From Flavobacteriales bacterium (GTDB lineage: Bacteria > Bacteroidota > Bacteroidia > Flavobacteriales_D > Crocinitomicaceae): a stretch of 15,147 nucleotides of DNA. This document shows positions 1 to 7,637 of this stretch, one piece after another. The translations under genes were made by a program, and so were the position numbers. The notes under the pieces were generated by a model. It was given only the letters and a program-made list of their open reading frames with translations, had not been told where the DNA came from and made no database searches. The stretch lies in contig CANJQZ010000021.1 of the NCBI GenBank assembly GCA_947476515.1, positions 1 through 15,147 of the forward strand, read 5' to 3'. Every line of letters starts with the position of its first letter. Position 1 is the stretch's first letter.

Positions 1-962
1 CAAAGCCTTCGTCCCTTTCATCTCCCAATAAAATAAAACCTAAGGCTTTAAAAAAAGGTGATACCATTGGCATATGTGCAAGTGCTGGAGCTATACATGA
101 TGTTAATGACATTACTACCTTCATTCAAGTGCTAAAAGATCATGGTTTTGAAGTTAAGGAAGGAGTGAATGCTCGTAATAAATACGGGTATTTCTCGGCG
201 GATGATCAACTGCGTGCTGCTGAATTTATGGATATGATTTCTGACACTAGTATTAAGGCTATTTTTTTTACTAGAGGTGGTTGGGGCTGTGCTCGAATAT
301 TGCCCTTGCTTGATTATGATCTGATTCAAAAAAATCCAAAAATAATAATGGGCTTCAGTGATATCTCTTCGTTGTTGAATGCTATTACCGCTAAGACTGG
401 CTTAATTACTTTCCATGGCCCCAATGGAAATGCAACTTGGAACGAGTTTAGCTGGAAATCAATTGATGAGGTGCTTTCAAATGCCAAGCCATTTTTATAC
501 AATACACCTGTTTTACCTTTATATGATACACCACCAACTACTATTGTCGCCGGTAGGGCAGAAGGAGAATTATTCGGGGGGAATTTAAGTGTAATGACAG
601 GTTTACTTGGAAGTGAATATTTACCTGATTGGAGGGGCAAGATTCTTTTTTTTGAAGAAGTTCTTGAAGAGCCATATCGGATTGATCGGATGCTTACTCA
701 ATGGAAATTGAATGGAGTTTTTGATCAAGTCAATGGTATAGTTTTAGGACAATTTCGCAAGTGCTTACCAGAGGAACCAGCATGGTCTTTTTCATTAATG
801 GAGGTATTGTTTCAACATTTCGGAAATTTAAAAATCCCTGTTTATGCTGGATTTTTATTGGGTCATGTGAAGAATAAACATTCAATTCCAATTGGCGCTC
901 AAGTTGTAATAGATGCAGATGAATGGACAATTCAATTATTGGATCCTGTTGTTATTGCATGA
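1..962 (+). CDS. LD-carboxypeptidase, peptidase family S66 (LdcA-like), 5' end outside window
   Basis: The reading frame is open from the first complete codon (base 3) to TGA at 960-962, so the gene starts upstream of the window. The GTG at 129 lies inside the conserved N-terminal domain and is not the start. S66 peptidases are Ser-Glu-His L,D-carboxypeptidases that trim tetrapeptide stems in peptidoglycan recycling. Visible family signatures, in order, are LKKGDTIGI (about base 48), TRGGWG (270-287), and GFSDIS with the nucleophile Ser at 357-359. These are followed by FFEEVLEEPYRIDRML with the likely catalytic Glu at 654-656, and LLGH with the catalytic His at 864-866. All three catalytic residues are present, so the enzyme looks active. 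Residues before the KPKALKKGD motif look like the end of a linker, so an N-terminal export signal outside the window is possible but cannot be judged. A weak hairpin overlaps the stop codon. Confidence 0.93.
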   Translation, partial: KPSSLSSPNKIKPKALKKGDTIGICASAGAIHDVNDITTFIQVLKDHGFEVKEGVNARNKYGYFSADDQLRAAEFMDMISDTSIKAIFFTRGGWGCARILPLLDYDLIQKNPKIIMGFSDISSLLNAITAKTGLITFHGPNGNATWNEFSWKSIDEVLSNAKPFLYNTPVLPLYDTPPTTIVAGRAEGELFGGNLSVMTGLLGSEYLPDWRGKILFFEEVLEEPYRIDRMLTQWKLNGVFDQVNGIVLGQFRKCLPEEPAWSFSLMEVLFQHFGNLKIPVYAGFLLGHVKNKHSIPIGAQVVIDADEWTIQLLDPVVIA

Positions 963-985
963 CAATTTTTTGAATTGTTTTTATA
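962..985 (+). terminator. possible weak intrinsic terminator after the LD-carboxypeptidase gene
   Basis: ACAATT (962-967) can pair with AATTGT (973-978) across a 5-nt loop, followed directly by TTTTATA (979-985). The hairpin overlaps the last base of the stop codon. The stem is only 6 bp and AT-rich, so it is weak, but its position and the T-run fit an intrinsic terminator separating this gene from hutI. Confidence 0.35.
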
Positions 986-1032
986 CGCTTGTGCTTTTGA
1001 GTAAATCAACTCCTACAGTCCAACTTTTTACT

Positions 1033-1040
1033 TAATTTTG
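1033..1040 (+). promoter_or_regulatory. candidate Bacteroidota -7 box for hutI
   Basis: TAATTTTG matches the Bacteroidota sigma-A -7 consensus TAnnTTTG. It ends 22 nt before the hutI ATG, which predicts a short leader of about 18 nt. No TTG-type -33 element is visible at the expected 19-21 nt upstream, so the call rests on the -7 match and its position in the 100-bp intergenic gap. Confidence 0.4.
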
Positions 1041-1062
1041 ATTGATCTTATAAGAAAATTCA

Positions 1063-2289
1063 ATGACAAAAATTCTCATAAAGAATATTAAAGGATTGGT
1101 TCAGACTGGTGAAAACCTTCCTTCTGTGCTGAAAGGAAAACAAATGTCTTTGCTTCCAATTCTTGAAAATGCTTTTCTTGCTCTGGAAGATGGGGAAGTT
1201 ATTGATTATGGTTTAATGCAGGATTGGCAAGGCATAACAGATTGGCGTGATGTTGAAGTTGTTGATGCAGAAGGCTCTTATGTTTTACCTGCCATGTGTG
1301 ATGCTCATACGCATACCGTTTTTGCAGCTTTTCGTGAAGGTGAATTTGTTGACAGGATTCTTGGTCTTTCTTATGAGGAAATAGCTCTCAAAGGAGGGGG
1401 AATCTTGAATTCAGCTGATGCTTTAGCAAATTTAAGCGAAGATGAACTGTTTGAATTATCTTGTAATAGGGTTAAAAAAATGATAGCATTGGGTACAGGT
1501 GCCCTTGAAATTAAATCAGGATATGGACTTAATGTCGCCTCTGAATTAAAAATACTTCGCGTAATCAAACGCATGAAGTCCTATTTCACAATTCCAATAA
1601 AAGCAACATTTTTAGGAGCTCATGCTTTTCCTATTGCTTATAAATCAGACCAAGCAGCTTATATTTCTCTAATCATAAAGGAAATGCTTCCGATAATTGC
1701 TGCAGAAGGATTGGCGGATTATATTGATGTTTTTTGTGAGAGGAATTACTTTTCATTAGAACAAATGCAAGAAATCTTGCGTGCTGGAAATAAATATGGT
1801 TTAATTCCCAAAGTACATGTTAATCAGTTTTCTATTTTGGGAGGTGTTGCCGCTGCTTGTGAGTTGGGGGCCAAATCAGTTGATCATTTAGAGGTTTTAG
1901 ATGAACGGGATATTCTAGCCCTGCAAAATAGTACTTGTATACCGACCCTCTTACCTGCCTGTTCTTTCTTTATTAATATTCCATACGGTGATGCTAGAAG
2001 GATTCTAGCGGCAGATTTACCGCTAGCGCTTGCAAGTGATTATAATCCAGGTTCTAGTCCAAATTTTAATTTATTTATGGTTTGGTCATTGGCTTGTATT
2101 AACATGAAGTTGACGCCAGAAGAGGCTTTTAATGCATTATCAATTAATGCAGCTTATGCTATGGGCTTAGAAAAATTCGGCAAAATATTTCTGGGTTATA
2201 AAGGAAATATAATTCTTACTAAACAAATCCCCTCATTTGCTTATTTACCGTATTCTTTTGGTGAAAATAATATTGCAAGGATCTTCTAG
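1063..2289 (+). CDS. hutI: imidazolonepropionase (HutI)
   Basis: HutI is a cytoplasmic amidohydrolase that hydrolyses 4-imidazolone-5-propionate to N-formimino-L-glutamate, the third step of histidine degradation. The 408-residue product has the family's usual length of just over 400. Metal-site motifs are visible: DAHTHTVF (His82, His84), KVHVNQ (His252) and ASDYNPGSSP (Asp326). Other family motifs are LEIKSGYGL (148-156), FLGAHAFP (183-190, His187) and SVDHLE (272-277). The C-terminus carries the usual PYSFGENNI motif. No other hut gene (hutH, hutU, hutG) is in the window, so the pathway must be dispersed. It is followed 22 nt later by a TraB/GumN gene on the same strand and may be co-transcribed with it. 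The ATG at 1063 sits just before the typical N-terminal strand and follows a candidate promoter. Confidence 0.96.
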   Translation: MTKILIKNIKGLVQTGENLPSVLKGKQMSLLPILENAFLALEDGEVIDYGLMQDWQGITDWRDVEVVDAEGSYVLPAMCDAHTHTVFAAFREGEFVDRILGLSYEEIALKGGGILNSADALANLSEDELFELSCNRVKKMIALGTGALEIKSGYGLNVASELKILRVIKRMKSYFTIPIKATFLGAHAFPIAYKSDQAAYISLIIKEMLPIIAAEGLADYIDVFCERNYFSLEQMQEILRAGNKYGLIPKVHVNQFSILGGVAAACELGAKSVDHLEVLDERDILALQNSTCIPTLLPACSFFINIPYGDARRILAADLPLALASDYNPGSSPNFNLFMVWSLACINMKLTPEEAFNALSINAAYAMGLEKFGKIFLGYKGNIILTKQIPSFAYLPYSFGENNIARIF

Positions 2290-2304
2290 AAAACTTTAAC
2301 TTTG
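2273..2304 (+). promoter_or_regulatory. candidate promoter for the TraB/GumN gene, overlapping the hutI 3' end
   Basis: TAACTTTG at 2297-2304 matches the Bacteroidota -7 consensus TAnnTTTG. A TTG at 2273-2275 stands 21 nt upstream, within reach of a -33 element. The -7 box ends only 7 nt before the preferred ATG (2312), so a transcript from here would be nearly leaderless. It could provide expression independent of hutI. Confidence 0.35.
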
Positions 2305-2311
2305 AGTGATT

Positions 2312-3532
2312 ATGAAGATTTTAATATTTTGCTTTGCGCTCATAAGTGTATTTAGGCTTTCTTCGCAAAATGTGCGCACCAATAGCGAGTTACTTTGGGA
2401 AATTTCAAGTCCAAATAACGCTGTAAAATCTTATATATTTGGCACGCTACATTCCAATGACAAAAGAGTTTTTTACTTGTCGGACAGTGTTTATTTTGCA
2501 TTAGATCATGCGCAATCAATTTTATTGGAGACCAATATCTTTGATTATTTCGAAGATATTGATCCCCGAGATAATGATGTAATAATGCTCTTTGATGATT
2601 TAGGTAAACCATATACAAGTTCAAATTCGGCTTCTAAAACCGTTTATGGCGATGAGAATGGTATGCCTCAATTTCTAGACGCTTATTTTCAACAGTACGC
2701 CTTGTACATGGGTAAAAAACTTATTCCTCTTGAGACCAACCAAGAACAAGTAAATGCGCTAATTGATTTACCAATCAATGATGACAATCAATGGGAATCC
2801 TTAAAGAAAAATAGGAAAAGTAAAGCATTGATAGATTTGTATTTGGAAGGAAATTTAAGTGAAATAGATAAGTTTATGCGATTAAATTTATCCCAAAATC
2901 CAGAAGTATACGAATCGTTGATTATTAAAAGGAATTATAAAATGCTTCGCGTTTTGGATTCCTGTTTAAATAAAAACCAAGCACTTTTCGTAGCAGTTGG
3001 CGCTGGGCATTTATATGGAGATAAAGGAATGATTAAGTTATTGAGAAATAAAGGATTTAATGTTAAACTTGTCAGTGCAATGTATTCTGAATTGCCAACC
3101 AATGAAAAATCTTCTGTTCGAAAAATTAATAAAGGTTATGATTTAATCCTTAAGGATAAAAATGTCCTAATTCACTTTCCTGGAGTACCAAAAGTTACTA
3201 CTCAAGACAATACAGTTAAAGCCATTTATCGTGAATTAGGACAAGGGAATACCTATCAAATAGAAATCATCCCTTATGATTCCACTTTGACCTTTAATAC
3301 CTATGCTGACATTTATATTGCAAGTCCAGAAAATTCAACTTATACTTACCAAGAGTCACTTGATGGTACTTTAAGTTATTCTGGATTGTCAGATGTTTAT
3401 CCAGAAGGTTTGCATTGGGTCCAATTATTTACTAATGGTGAATCATTACTAATTGCTAAAACTTATGGTGGGAATAGGTTTATGAACTCCAATAGACCTA
3501 AACAATTTTTTGATAAAATTATCTTTGAATAA
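2312..3532 (+). CDS. exported TraB/GumN family protein with C-terminal extension
   Basis: The preferred start is ATG 2312 rather than the in-frame GTG two codons upstream, because it opens directly on a signal peptide (MKILIFCFALISVF, cleavage around residue 17-20). The 406-residue protein then has a TraB/GumN domain: LLWEIS, the first GxxH motif GTLH (His47), LLETN (about 71-75), and the second motif GAGHLYGDKG (His233) followed by LLRNKGFNV. The family is proposed to be a metal-dependent hydrolase with two GxxH motifs, but function in most bacterial members is unproven. Residues from about 260 to the end form an extra domain beyond the usual length of roughly 290. It starts with IHFPGVPKV and ends with PKQFFDKIIFE, a layout reminiscent of PsbP/DUF1795-like beta domains, which is inference. 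The protein is probably periplasmic or surface-associated. A hairpin starts right after its stop codon. Confidence 0.88.
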   Translation: MKILIFCFALISVFRLSSQNVRTNSELLWEISSPNNAVKSYIFGTLHSNDKRVFYLSDSVYFALDHAQSILLETNIFDYFEDIDPRDNDVIMLFDDLGKPYTSSNSASKTVYGDENGMPQFLDAYFQQYALYMGKKLIPLETNQEQVNALIDLPINDDNQWESLKKNRKSKALIDLYLEGNLSEIDKFMRLNLSQNPEVYESLIIKRNYKMLRVLDSCLNKNQALFVAVGAGHLYGDKGMIKLLRNKGFNVKLVSAMYSELPTNEKSSVRKINKGYDLILKDKNVLIHFPGVPKVTTQDNTVKAIYRELGQGNTYQIEIIPYDSTLTFNTYADIYIASPENSTYTYQESLDGTLSYSGLSDVYPEGLHWVQLFTNGESLLIAKTYGGNRFMNSNRPKQFFDKIIFE

Positions 3533-3556
3533 CGCTAAATAATATTAAATTTAGCG
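3533..3556. repeat. 8-bp inverted repeat between the TraB/GumN and degenerate ATPase genes
   Basis: CGCTAAAT (3533-3540) is the exact reverse complement of ATTTAGCG (3549-3556), with an 8-nt AT-only loop. It begins at the first base after the TraB/GumN stop codon and ends 9 nt before the next ATG. No T-run follows on either strand, so it is a poor intrinsic terminator. It could be an mRNA 3'-end stabiliser, an attenuator-like element close to the downstream ribosome entry site, or an operator. Confidence 0.5.
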
Positions 3557-3565
3557 AAAAAGAAC

Positions 3566-4693
3566 ATGAATAGAATCTTTAAGGAGGCATTTTCTATGCT
3601 GCTTCCGGGCAATAAATTACTCTTGTTATATGGCCCAAAAGGCTTGAATAATATAAATTTTGCAGCAGAAATTCTAATTGATAAGTCATTCAATTATAGT
3701 GTGATCGACTTAAGTGATTCAGTCATTAGAGGTGAAATAAATAAATTAAAATTTGAGGAGTTAATTTGGTTCATTAATCAAGCTCCTTATGCTATAATTA
3801 ATGAATGTGAACATTTAGTATTACTATCTACATTAGTTGGTGCCGTTCTTGATCAAGCAGTCACTTCTTCCTTAATTCTAATCGCAAAAAACAAAACAAG
3901 TCTTGATATTGAATTAGTAGACGCACTTGATAATGCTAGCTTAAGTTTTTATTTTCCTGCACCCACATTTTATGAATATACCATTAAAAATGGTCTTTCG
4001 GCTGAAGATAAATCAATTGAAAAAAGATTAATTTATGGAAATTATTTTAGCTTAGAGGTAAACAATGAGCAAATTGAGTTAGATCTTAAGGGACTTTCTA
4101 AAACGATGTTAGATGGCCCCTTTAATGCAAAAAGCCGGATAAATAAAAATGATATTTTATGGCGCACCATTCAAGTCTTGGCGCATCATATGGGGCAAGC
4201 CTTATCGTATCATCAAATAAGTGAATTAATACAAGTAGATAATGAAACGGTTGAACGCTATATTCATATACTAATTGATGCTCACCTTATATACAAAATA
4301 CCTTGTTATAGTAAAGATCAGCGTTATGAGTTAAAAAAGACGCATATATTTATTTTTATGGACAATGGTATTCGAAATGCAGTGATAAATAATTTCAACC
4401 CACTCGCTATGCGGATTGATTTAGATGCCTTATGGAAGAATTGGTTAATTGCTGAAAGAATTAAGTGGAATGCCATCAACAGAAGACATCCAAAATATCA
4501 CTTCTGGCGCTCTCATACACGCCAACAGATTGATTTGATTGAAATTGGTGAAAAAGGAATAGAGGGATTTAATTTTAGGTTCGAGAAGAAAAAACTGATT
4601 AAAACATCGCCTTTATTTGCAAAGTATTATCCTACTGTTGCTGTACATACCGTAAATAAATCTACTTACCTTACCTTTTTAACAAAGAAATAA
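3566..4693 (+). CDS. AAA_14/DUF4143-type protein with degenerate ATPase and nuclease motifs
   Basis: The 375-residue protein follows the layout of the widespread AAA_14 plus DUF4143 ATPases: an N-terminal P-loop domain, a winged-helix region, and a C-terminal restriction-nuclease-like module. The winged helix is clear (ALSYHQISELIQVDNETVERY, about 213-233), as are LIYKIPCYS, the ELKKTHIFIFMDNGIRNA motif (canonical KiyFfDtGlrNa) and FWRSHTRQQIDLI. The key residues are changed. The P-loop reads GPKGLNNIN (23-31), where the family has GPRxxGKTT, so Gly, Lys and both Thr are lost. The Walker B Asp is Asn79, with Glu80 kept. No GSS sensor is seen. In the C-terminal module Asp323 remains, but the Lys of the IEVK strand is replaced (IEGF, 332-335). 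It is probably not an active ATPase or nuclease. Its stop codon directly abuts the next ATG, so it is probably translationally coupled to the AddB-like nuclease. Confidence 0.8.
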   Translation: MNRIFKEAFSMLLPGNKLLLLYGPKGLNNINFAAEILIDKSFNYSVIDLSDSVIRGEINKLKFEELIWFINQAPYAIINECEHLVLLSTLVGAVLDQAVTSSLILIAKNKTSLDIELVDALDNASLSFYFPAPTFYEYTIKNGLSAEDKSIEKRLIYGNYFSLEVNNEQIELDLKGLSKTMLDGPFNAKSRINKNDILWRTIQVLAHHMGQALSYHQISELIQVDNETVERYIHILIDAHLIYKIPCYSKDQRYELKKTHIFIFMDNGIRNAVINNFNPLAMRIDLDALWKNWLIAERIKWNAINRRHPKYHFWRSHTRQQIDLIEIGEKGIEGFNFRFEKKKLIKTSPLFAKYYPTVAVHTVNKSTYLTFLTKK

Positions 4694-7501
4694 ATGAAAT
4701 TCATAGATTTTATTGCACAAAGAATTAAAGATAATAACTGGTTAAATGATGATTTGGTGGTTATTTTGCCCTCATCGCGTGCCGTAAAATATTTAATGGC
4801 CGCTTTATCAAAGCATTATGGCAAACCAATTTTTGCGCCTAAAATTATTACCATTGATGAGTTGTTCTCTTCTCTTGCCCCCAAAAAAATAATTGACCCT
4901 TCTCGTTATTTGCTTTTACTTTATAAAGCTTATGGAATTGTTGAGACAGAAACACAACAAGATTTTGAAAGTTTTTTAACTTGGGCCCCCTTAGTGCTCA
5001 ATGACTTCGAAGATATTAACAGATATCTTTTGGATCCAAAAGATGTTTTTAAGAACCTTAAAGCAATCAAAGAGCTAGAGAGTTGGAATTTAGAAGATAA
5101 AGAAATCACAGAAGCTCAAAAGGTCTTTATGCGATTCTGGGACCTGCTTCCTGGGTTATATGATGTATTGGATAATTTATTATTGCAACAAAATTATATA
5201 ACGCCAGCGCAATCGTATAGGCATCTTGCCCAAAACACATCGTTATTATTTTCAGAAAACCCTAATGCATTTTATTTATTTGCTGGTTTTAATGCATTGT
5301 CAGCCGCAGAAACAAAAGTCATAGATTATTTAATTAAGAAAAAATCTGCCGTTTATTATATCGATTCAGATGTTTATTATTTGAGTAACCCCACCCATGA
5401 AGCTGGTTTATTTCAACGCAAAAACAATAAGGCATTTGGCATTAATAAACCTGAATTCGTTAGAAATGAATTGAGCACAAAGCCTTTAAAAATCGATTTA
5501 ATACAATGTGCGCAATTGACAGGTCAAGTTAAAATTGCAGCTACTGAACTCGCCAAGATGACACCTGCAGCAATGGAGGACACTTTAGTTCTTTTAGCGG
5601 ATGAAACATTGATTAGTGCCTTGGTAAAAAACCTTCCTCTATCCGTAGGAAAAGCAAATATAACGCTGGGCTTACCGCTCAATCAAACCCCAATAAAATC
5701 ATGGATTGAAATTATTTTCGATATTCAAGAAAATAAAAGCCGTTTTAAAACAAATGCTGTTTATCACAAAGATTTACAACGCATAATAAATCATATTTTT
5801 TGTATTTCTTGGTTAGATGATGCCGCAAAATCGAAATTAGTGCACATGGAACAGGACATGATTCGATACAATAGAGTTTTTCAAAATTTAGATAATCTTC
5901 AAATTAGTGCAGATGTATTAGAATTACTGAACAAAATGTATATTCCATGGGAGCAAGATTGGAGTAAAGCAATTCAAAGTATAAGAGCGATTAATTCTTT
6001 TTTAGGAAAGAAAATTCCAAGTAGTTTTGAATTCGAGAACAGTATTCTTAGCGTATTTGATCAATCAATTAATGCCTTCGAAATAATTGTTAATGAGGGC
6101 TTGCCTGATTTATCACTCCGAACCTTTAAATTATTATTTAATCAGCATTGGCATTCAAAAAGTATTGCTTTTCATGGTAATCCGATTGATGGACTTCAAA
6201 TCATGGGACTTTTAGAAACTCGAATGTTGGATTTTAAACGGATTATTCTGTTAGGAATGAATGAAGGTAATTTACCGCCAACCAATAATTTAAAGACAAT
6301 TATTCCCATAGACCTTCGAAAAGGACTTGGCTTGCCAACCCAACGCGAAAAACAAGGGATTTTTGCCCAACATTTTTATCGTCTCCTGCATTATTGTGAG
6401 GATTTAACCATTACTTATACGACTTTAAGTGACCAAATAACGAACGCTGAACCAAGTAGATATTTAAATCAACTGGAATTAGAATTAGCACGAATAAATC
6501 CAAATATCGTATTTAATAAAAGTTATTATATCACTTCTTTTCCTGAAAAAAGTGATATTGGATCCAGTAGTATTGATAAAAAAATAGATATTATTGCTCA
6601 GTTAGACGCCTATTTTGAAAAACCAATTTCAGCATCAGCACTCAATAAATATCTTTCTTGCCCCTTAGATTTTTATTATAGATACATTGTAGAATTTGGT
6701 GAGGCGGATACGGTAATGGAGGAAATTGAAAGCGGTGCTTTTGGAACTTTTATTCACGATACCCTAGAGCAATTATTTCTCCCTTTTGCTCAGCGTGATA
6801 AGGAAAGAAATTTTATCAGTCCAAGTCCACCACCATTGAGCACATCAAGTATAGACAAAATGCTGATTGCATTTCCGCCGATATTGTATTCTCGTTTTAT
6901 GAAGCATTTCAATAATGATAAATCATTATTTGCTACAGGAAAGAATTTATTAAGTTTTGAAATGGCAAATGAAATTGTGCGTAAAACACTATTTTCCGAA
7001 AAAGCATTTATTTCAACACTTTCAGAACCTCTGTTTATTGAGCAACTTGAGGCTCCATTAGCATGTAGTGTTCAAATTCAATTAAATGGCTCCCCTAAAA
7101 TCATTCAATTAAAAGGGTTTATTGATAGAATTGATCGGATTGGAGATGGCTATAGAATTTTAGATTACAAATCTGGCCAGGTCAAACCCGATCATGTATT
7201 ATTTAAATGGCCAGAAGGAAAAACATTACGAGAAGCATTTAAAGCATCAAAGCATACTTTACAATTAAGTCTTTATTGTTTATTGTTTGAGCAAAACTAC
7301 CATTGTAAACCTGCTGAAGCAAGTATTTTATCCTTAGTAACTTCAACGGGATATACTCATAAGCTGAGTATGGCAGGGGGGAGTATAAGTGAAATGCCAG
7401 CTTTATTTGAGCAGCTATTAGAAGAAACAATAAATGAAATTTATGATTTAGCAGTACCGTTTGAACACGATGATGAGTCTAGATATTGTAACTATTGTTA
7501 A
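4694..7501 (+). CDS. AddB-like PD-(D/E)XK nuclease family protein
   Basis: This 935-residue protein has the layout of the Bacteroidota AddB homologues, which act with AddA in double-strand-break processing for recombination. The N-terminus has VILPSSRAVKYLMAAL and FAPKIITIDEL. As usual in this phylum there is no Walker A motif, so it would not be a helicase motor itself. The middle has MGLLETRMLDFKRIILLGMN followed by EGNLPP, then FAQHFYRLLHYCED and SRYLNQLELEL. The C-terminal nuclease domain has SALNKYLSCPLDFYYRY (Cys656), FGTFIHDTLEQLF, GFIDRID (Asp811, Asp814) and ILDYKSG (Asp824, Lys826), then a Q-L-x-L-Y helix, so the nuclease core looks intact. AddB proteins normally bind an Fe-S cluster with four cysteines, but here the chain ends at CNYC (932-935) and the last one is absent. 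No addA-like gene is in the window. It starts immediately after the degenerate ATPase gene (TAAATG). A strong hairpin follows its stop. Confidence 0.87.
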   Translation: MKFIDFIAQRIKDNNWLNDDLVVILPSSRAVKYLMAALSKHYGKPIFAPKIITIDELFSSLAPKKIIDPSRYLLLLYKAYGIVETETQQDFESFLTWAPLVLNDFEDINRYLLDPKDVFKNLKAIKELESWNLEDKEITEAQKVFMRFWDLLPGLYDVLDNLLLQQNYITPAQSYRHLAQNTSLLFSENPNAFYLFAGFNALSAAETKVIDYLIKKKSAVYYIDSDVYYLSNPTHEAGLFQRKNNKAFGINKPEFVRNELSTKPLKIDLIQCAQLTGQVKIAATELAKMTPAAMEDTLVLLADETLISALVKNLPLSVGKANITLGLPLNQTPIKSWIEIIFDIQENKSRFKTNAVYHKDLQRIINHIFCISWLDDAAKSKLVHMEQDMIRYNRVFQNLDNLQISADVLELLNKMYIPWEQDWSKAIQSIRAINSFLGKKIPSSFEFENSILSVFDQSINAFEIIVNEGLPDLSLRTFKLLFNQHWHSKSIAFHGNPIDGLQIMGLLETRMLDFKRIILLGMNEGNLPPTNNLKTIIPIDLRKGLGLPTQREKQGIFAQHFYRLLHYCEDLTITYTTLSDQITNAEPSRYLNQLELELARINPNIVFNKSYYITSFPEKSDIGSSSIDKKIDIIAQLDAYFEKPISASALNKYLSCPLDFYYRYIVEFGEADTVMEEIESGAFGTFIHDTLEQLFLPFAQRDKERNFISPSPPPLSTSSIDKMLIAFPPILYSRFMKHFNNDKSLFATGKNLLSFEMANEIVRKTLFSEKAFISTLSEPLFIEQLEAPLACSVQIQLNGSPKIIQLKGFIDRIDRIGDGYRILDYKSGQVKPDHVLFKWPEGKTLREAFKASKHTLQLSLYCLLFEQNYHCKPAEASILSLVTSTGYTHKLSMAGGSISEMPALFEQLLEETINEIYDLAVPFEHDDESRYCNYC

Positions 7502-7503
7502 AT

Positions 7504-7543
7504 AAAAAAGCCTAAAAAGAAAAGGGTGTTTCTTTTTAGGCTT
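7504..7543 (-). terminator. strong intrinsic terminator, mainly for the minus-strand gene, between convergent genes
   Basis: A perfect 15-bp stem joins 7508-7522 (AAGCCTAAAAAGAAA) and 7529-7543 (its exact reverse complement) around a 6-nt loop. Read on the minus strand it is followed by a T-run (TTTTTTATTT over about 7509-7500), the classical form of an intrinsic terminator for the gene at 7638-7997. On the plus strand the hairpin lies 6 nt after the AddB-like stop codon but lacks a T-run, so termination there would be weaker or of another kind. Confidence 0.8.
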
Positions 7544-7637
7544 ATCTGCAAGTTAAATAAATCTAAGTATAAACAAACGCTTTTGTCTATAAATAAAAGA
7601 CGCGATCATTTCAAAATAGGTTGCCCCAATTGGAGAA

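Noticed and set aside
129..131. GTG as the start of the LD-carboxypeptidase gene
   Set aside because: The frame is open and protein-like back to base 3, including the conserved LKKGDTIGI motif of family S66, so the real start lies before the window.
2306..2308. GTG start two codons upstream for the TraB/GumN protein
   Set aside because: ATG 2312 gives a cleaner signal peptide and is consistent with the promoter box at 2297-2304; the GTG adds only Met-Ile and has no better ribosome binding site.
3566..4693. Pseudogene of an AAA_14/DUF4143 ATPase
   Set aside because: There is no frameshift or internal stop over 375 codons, and the gene is tightly coupled to its neighbour. The substitutions are confined to catalytic motifs while structural motifs are kept.
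3566..7501. A complete anti-phage defence system
   Set aside because: The ATPase-like gene and AddB-like nuclease are suggestive, but the nuclease is a standard Bacteroidota recombination family. There is no toxin, sensor, methylase, integrase or other defence gene nearby, and base composition is like the surroundings.
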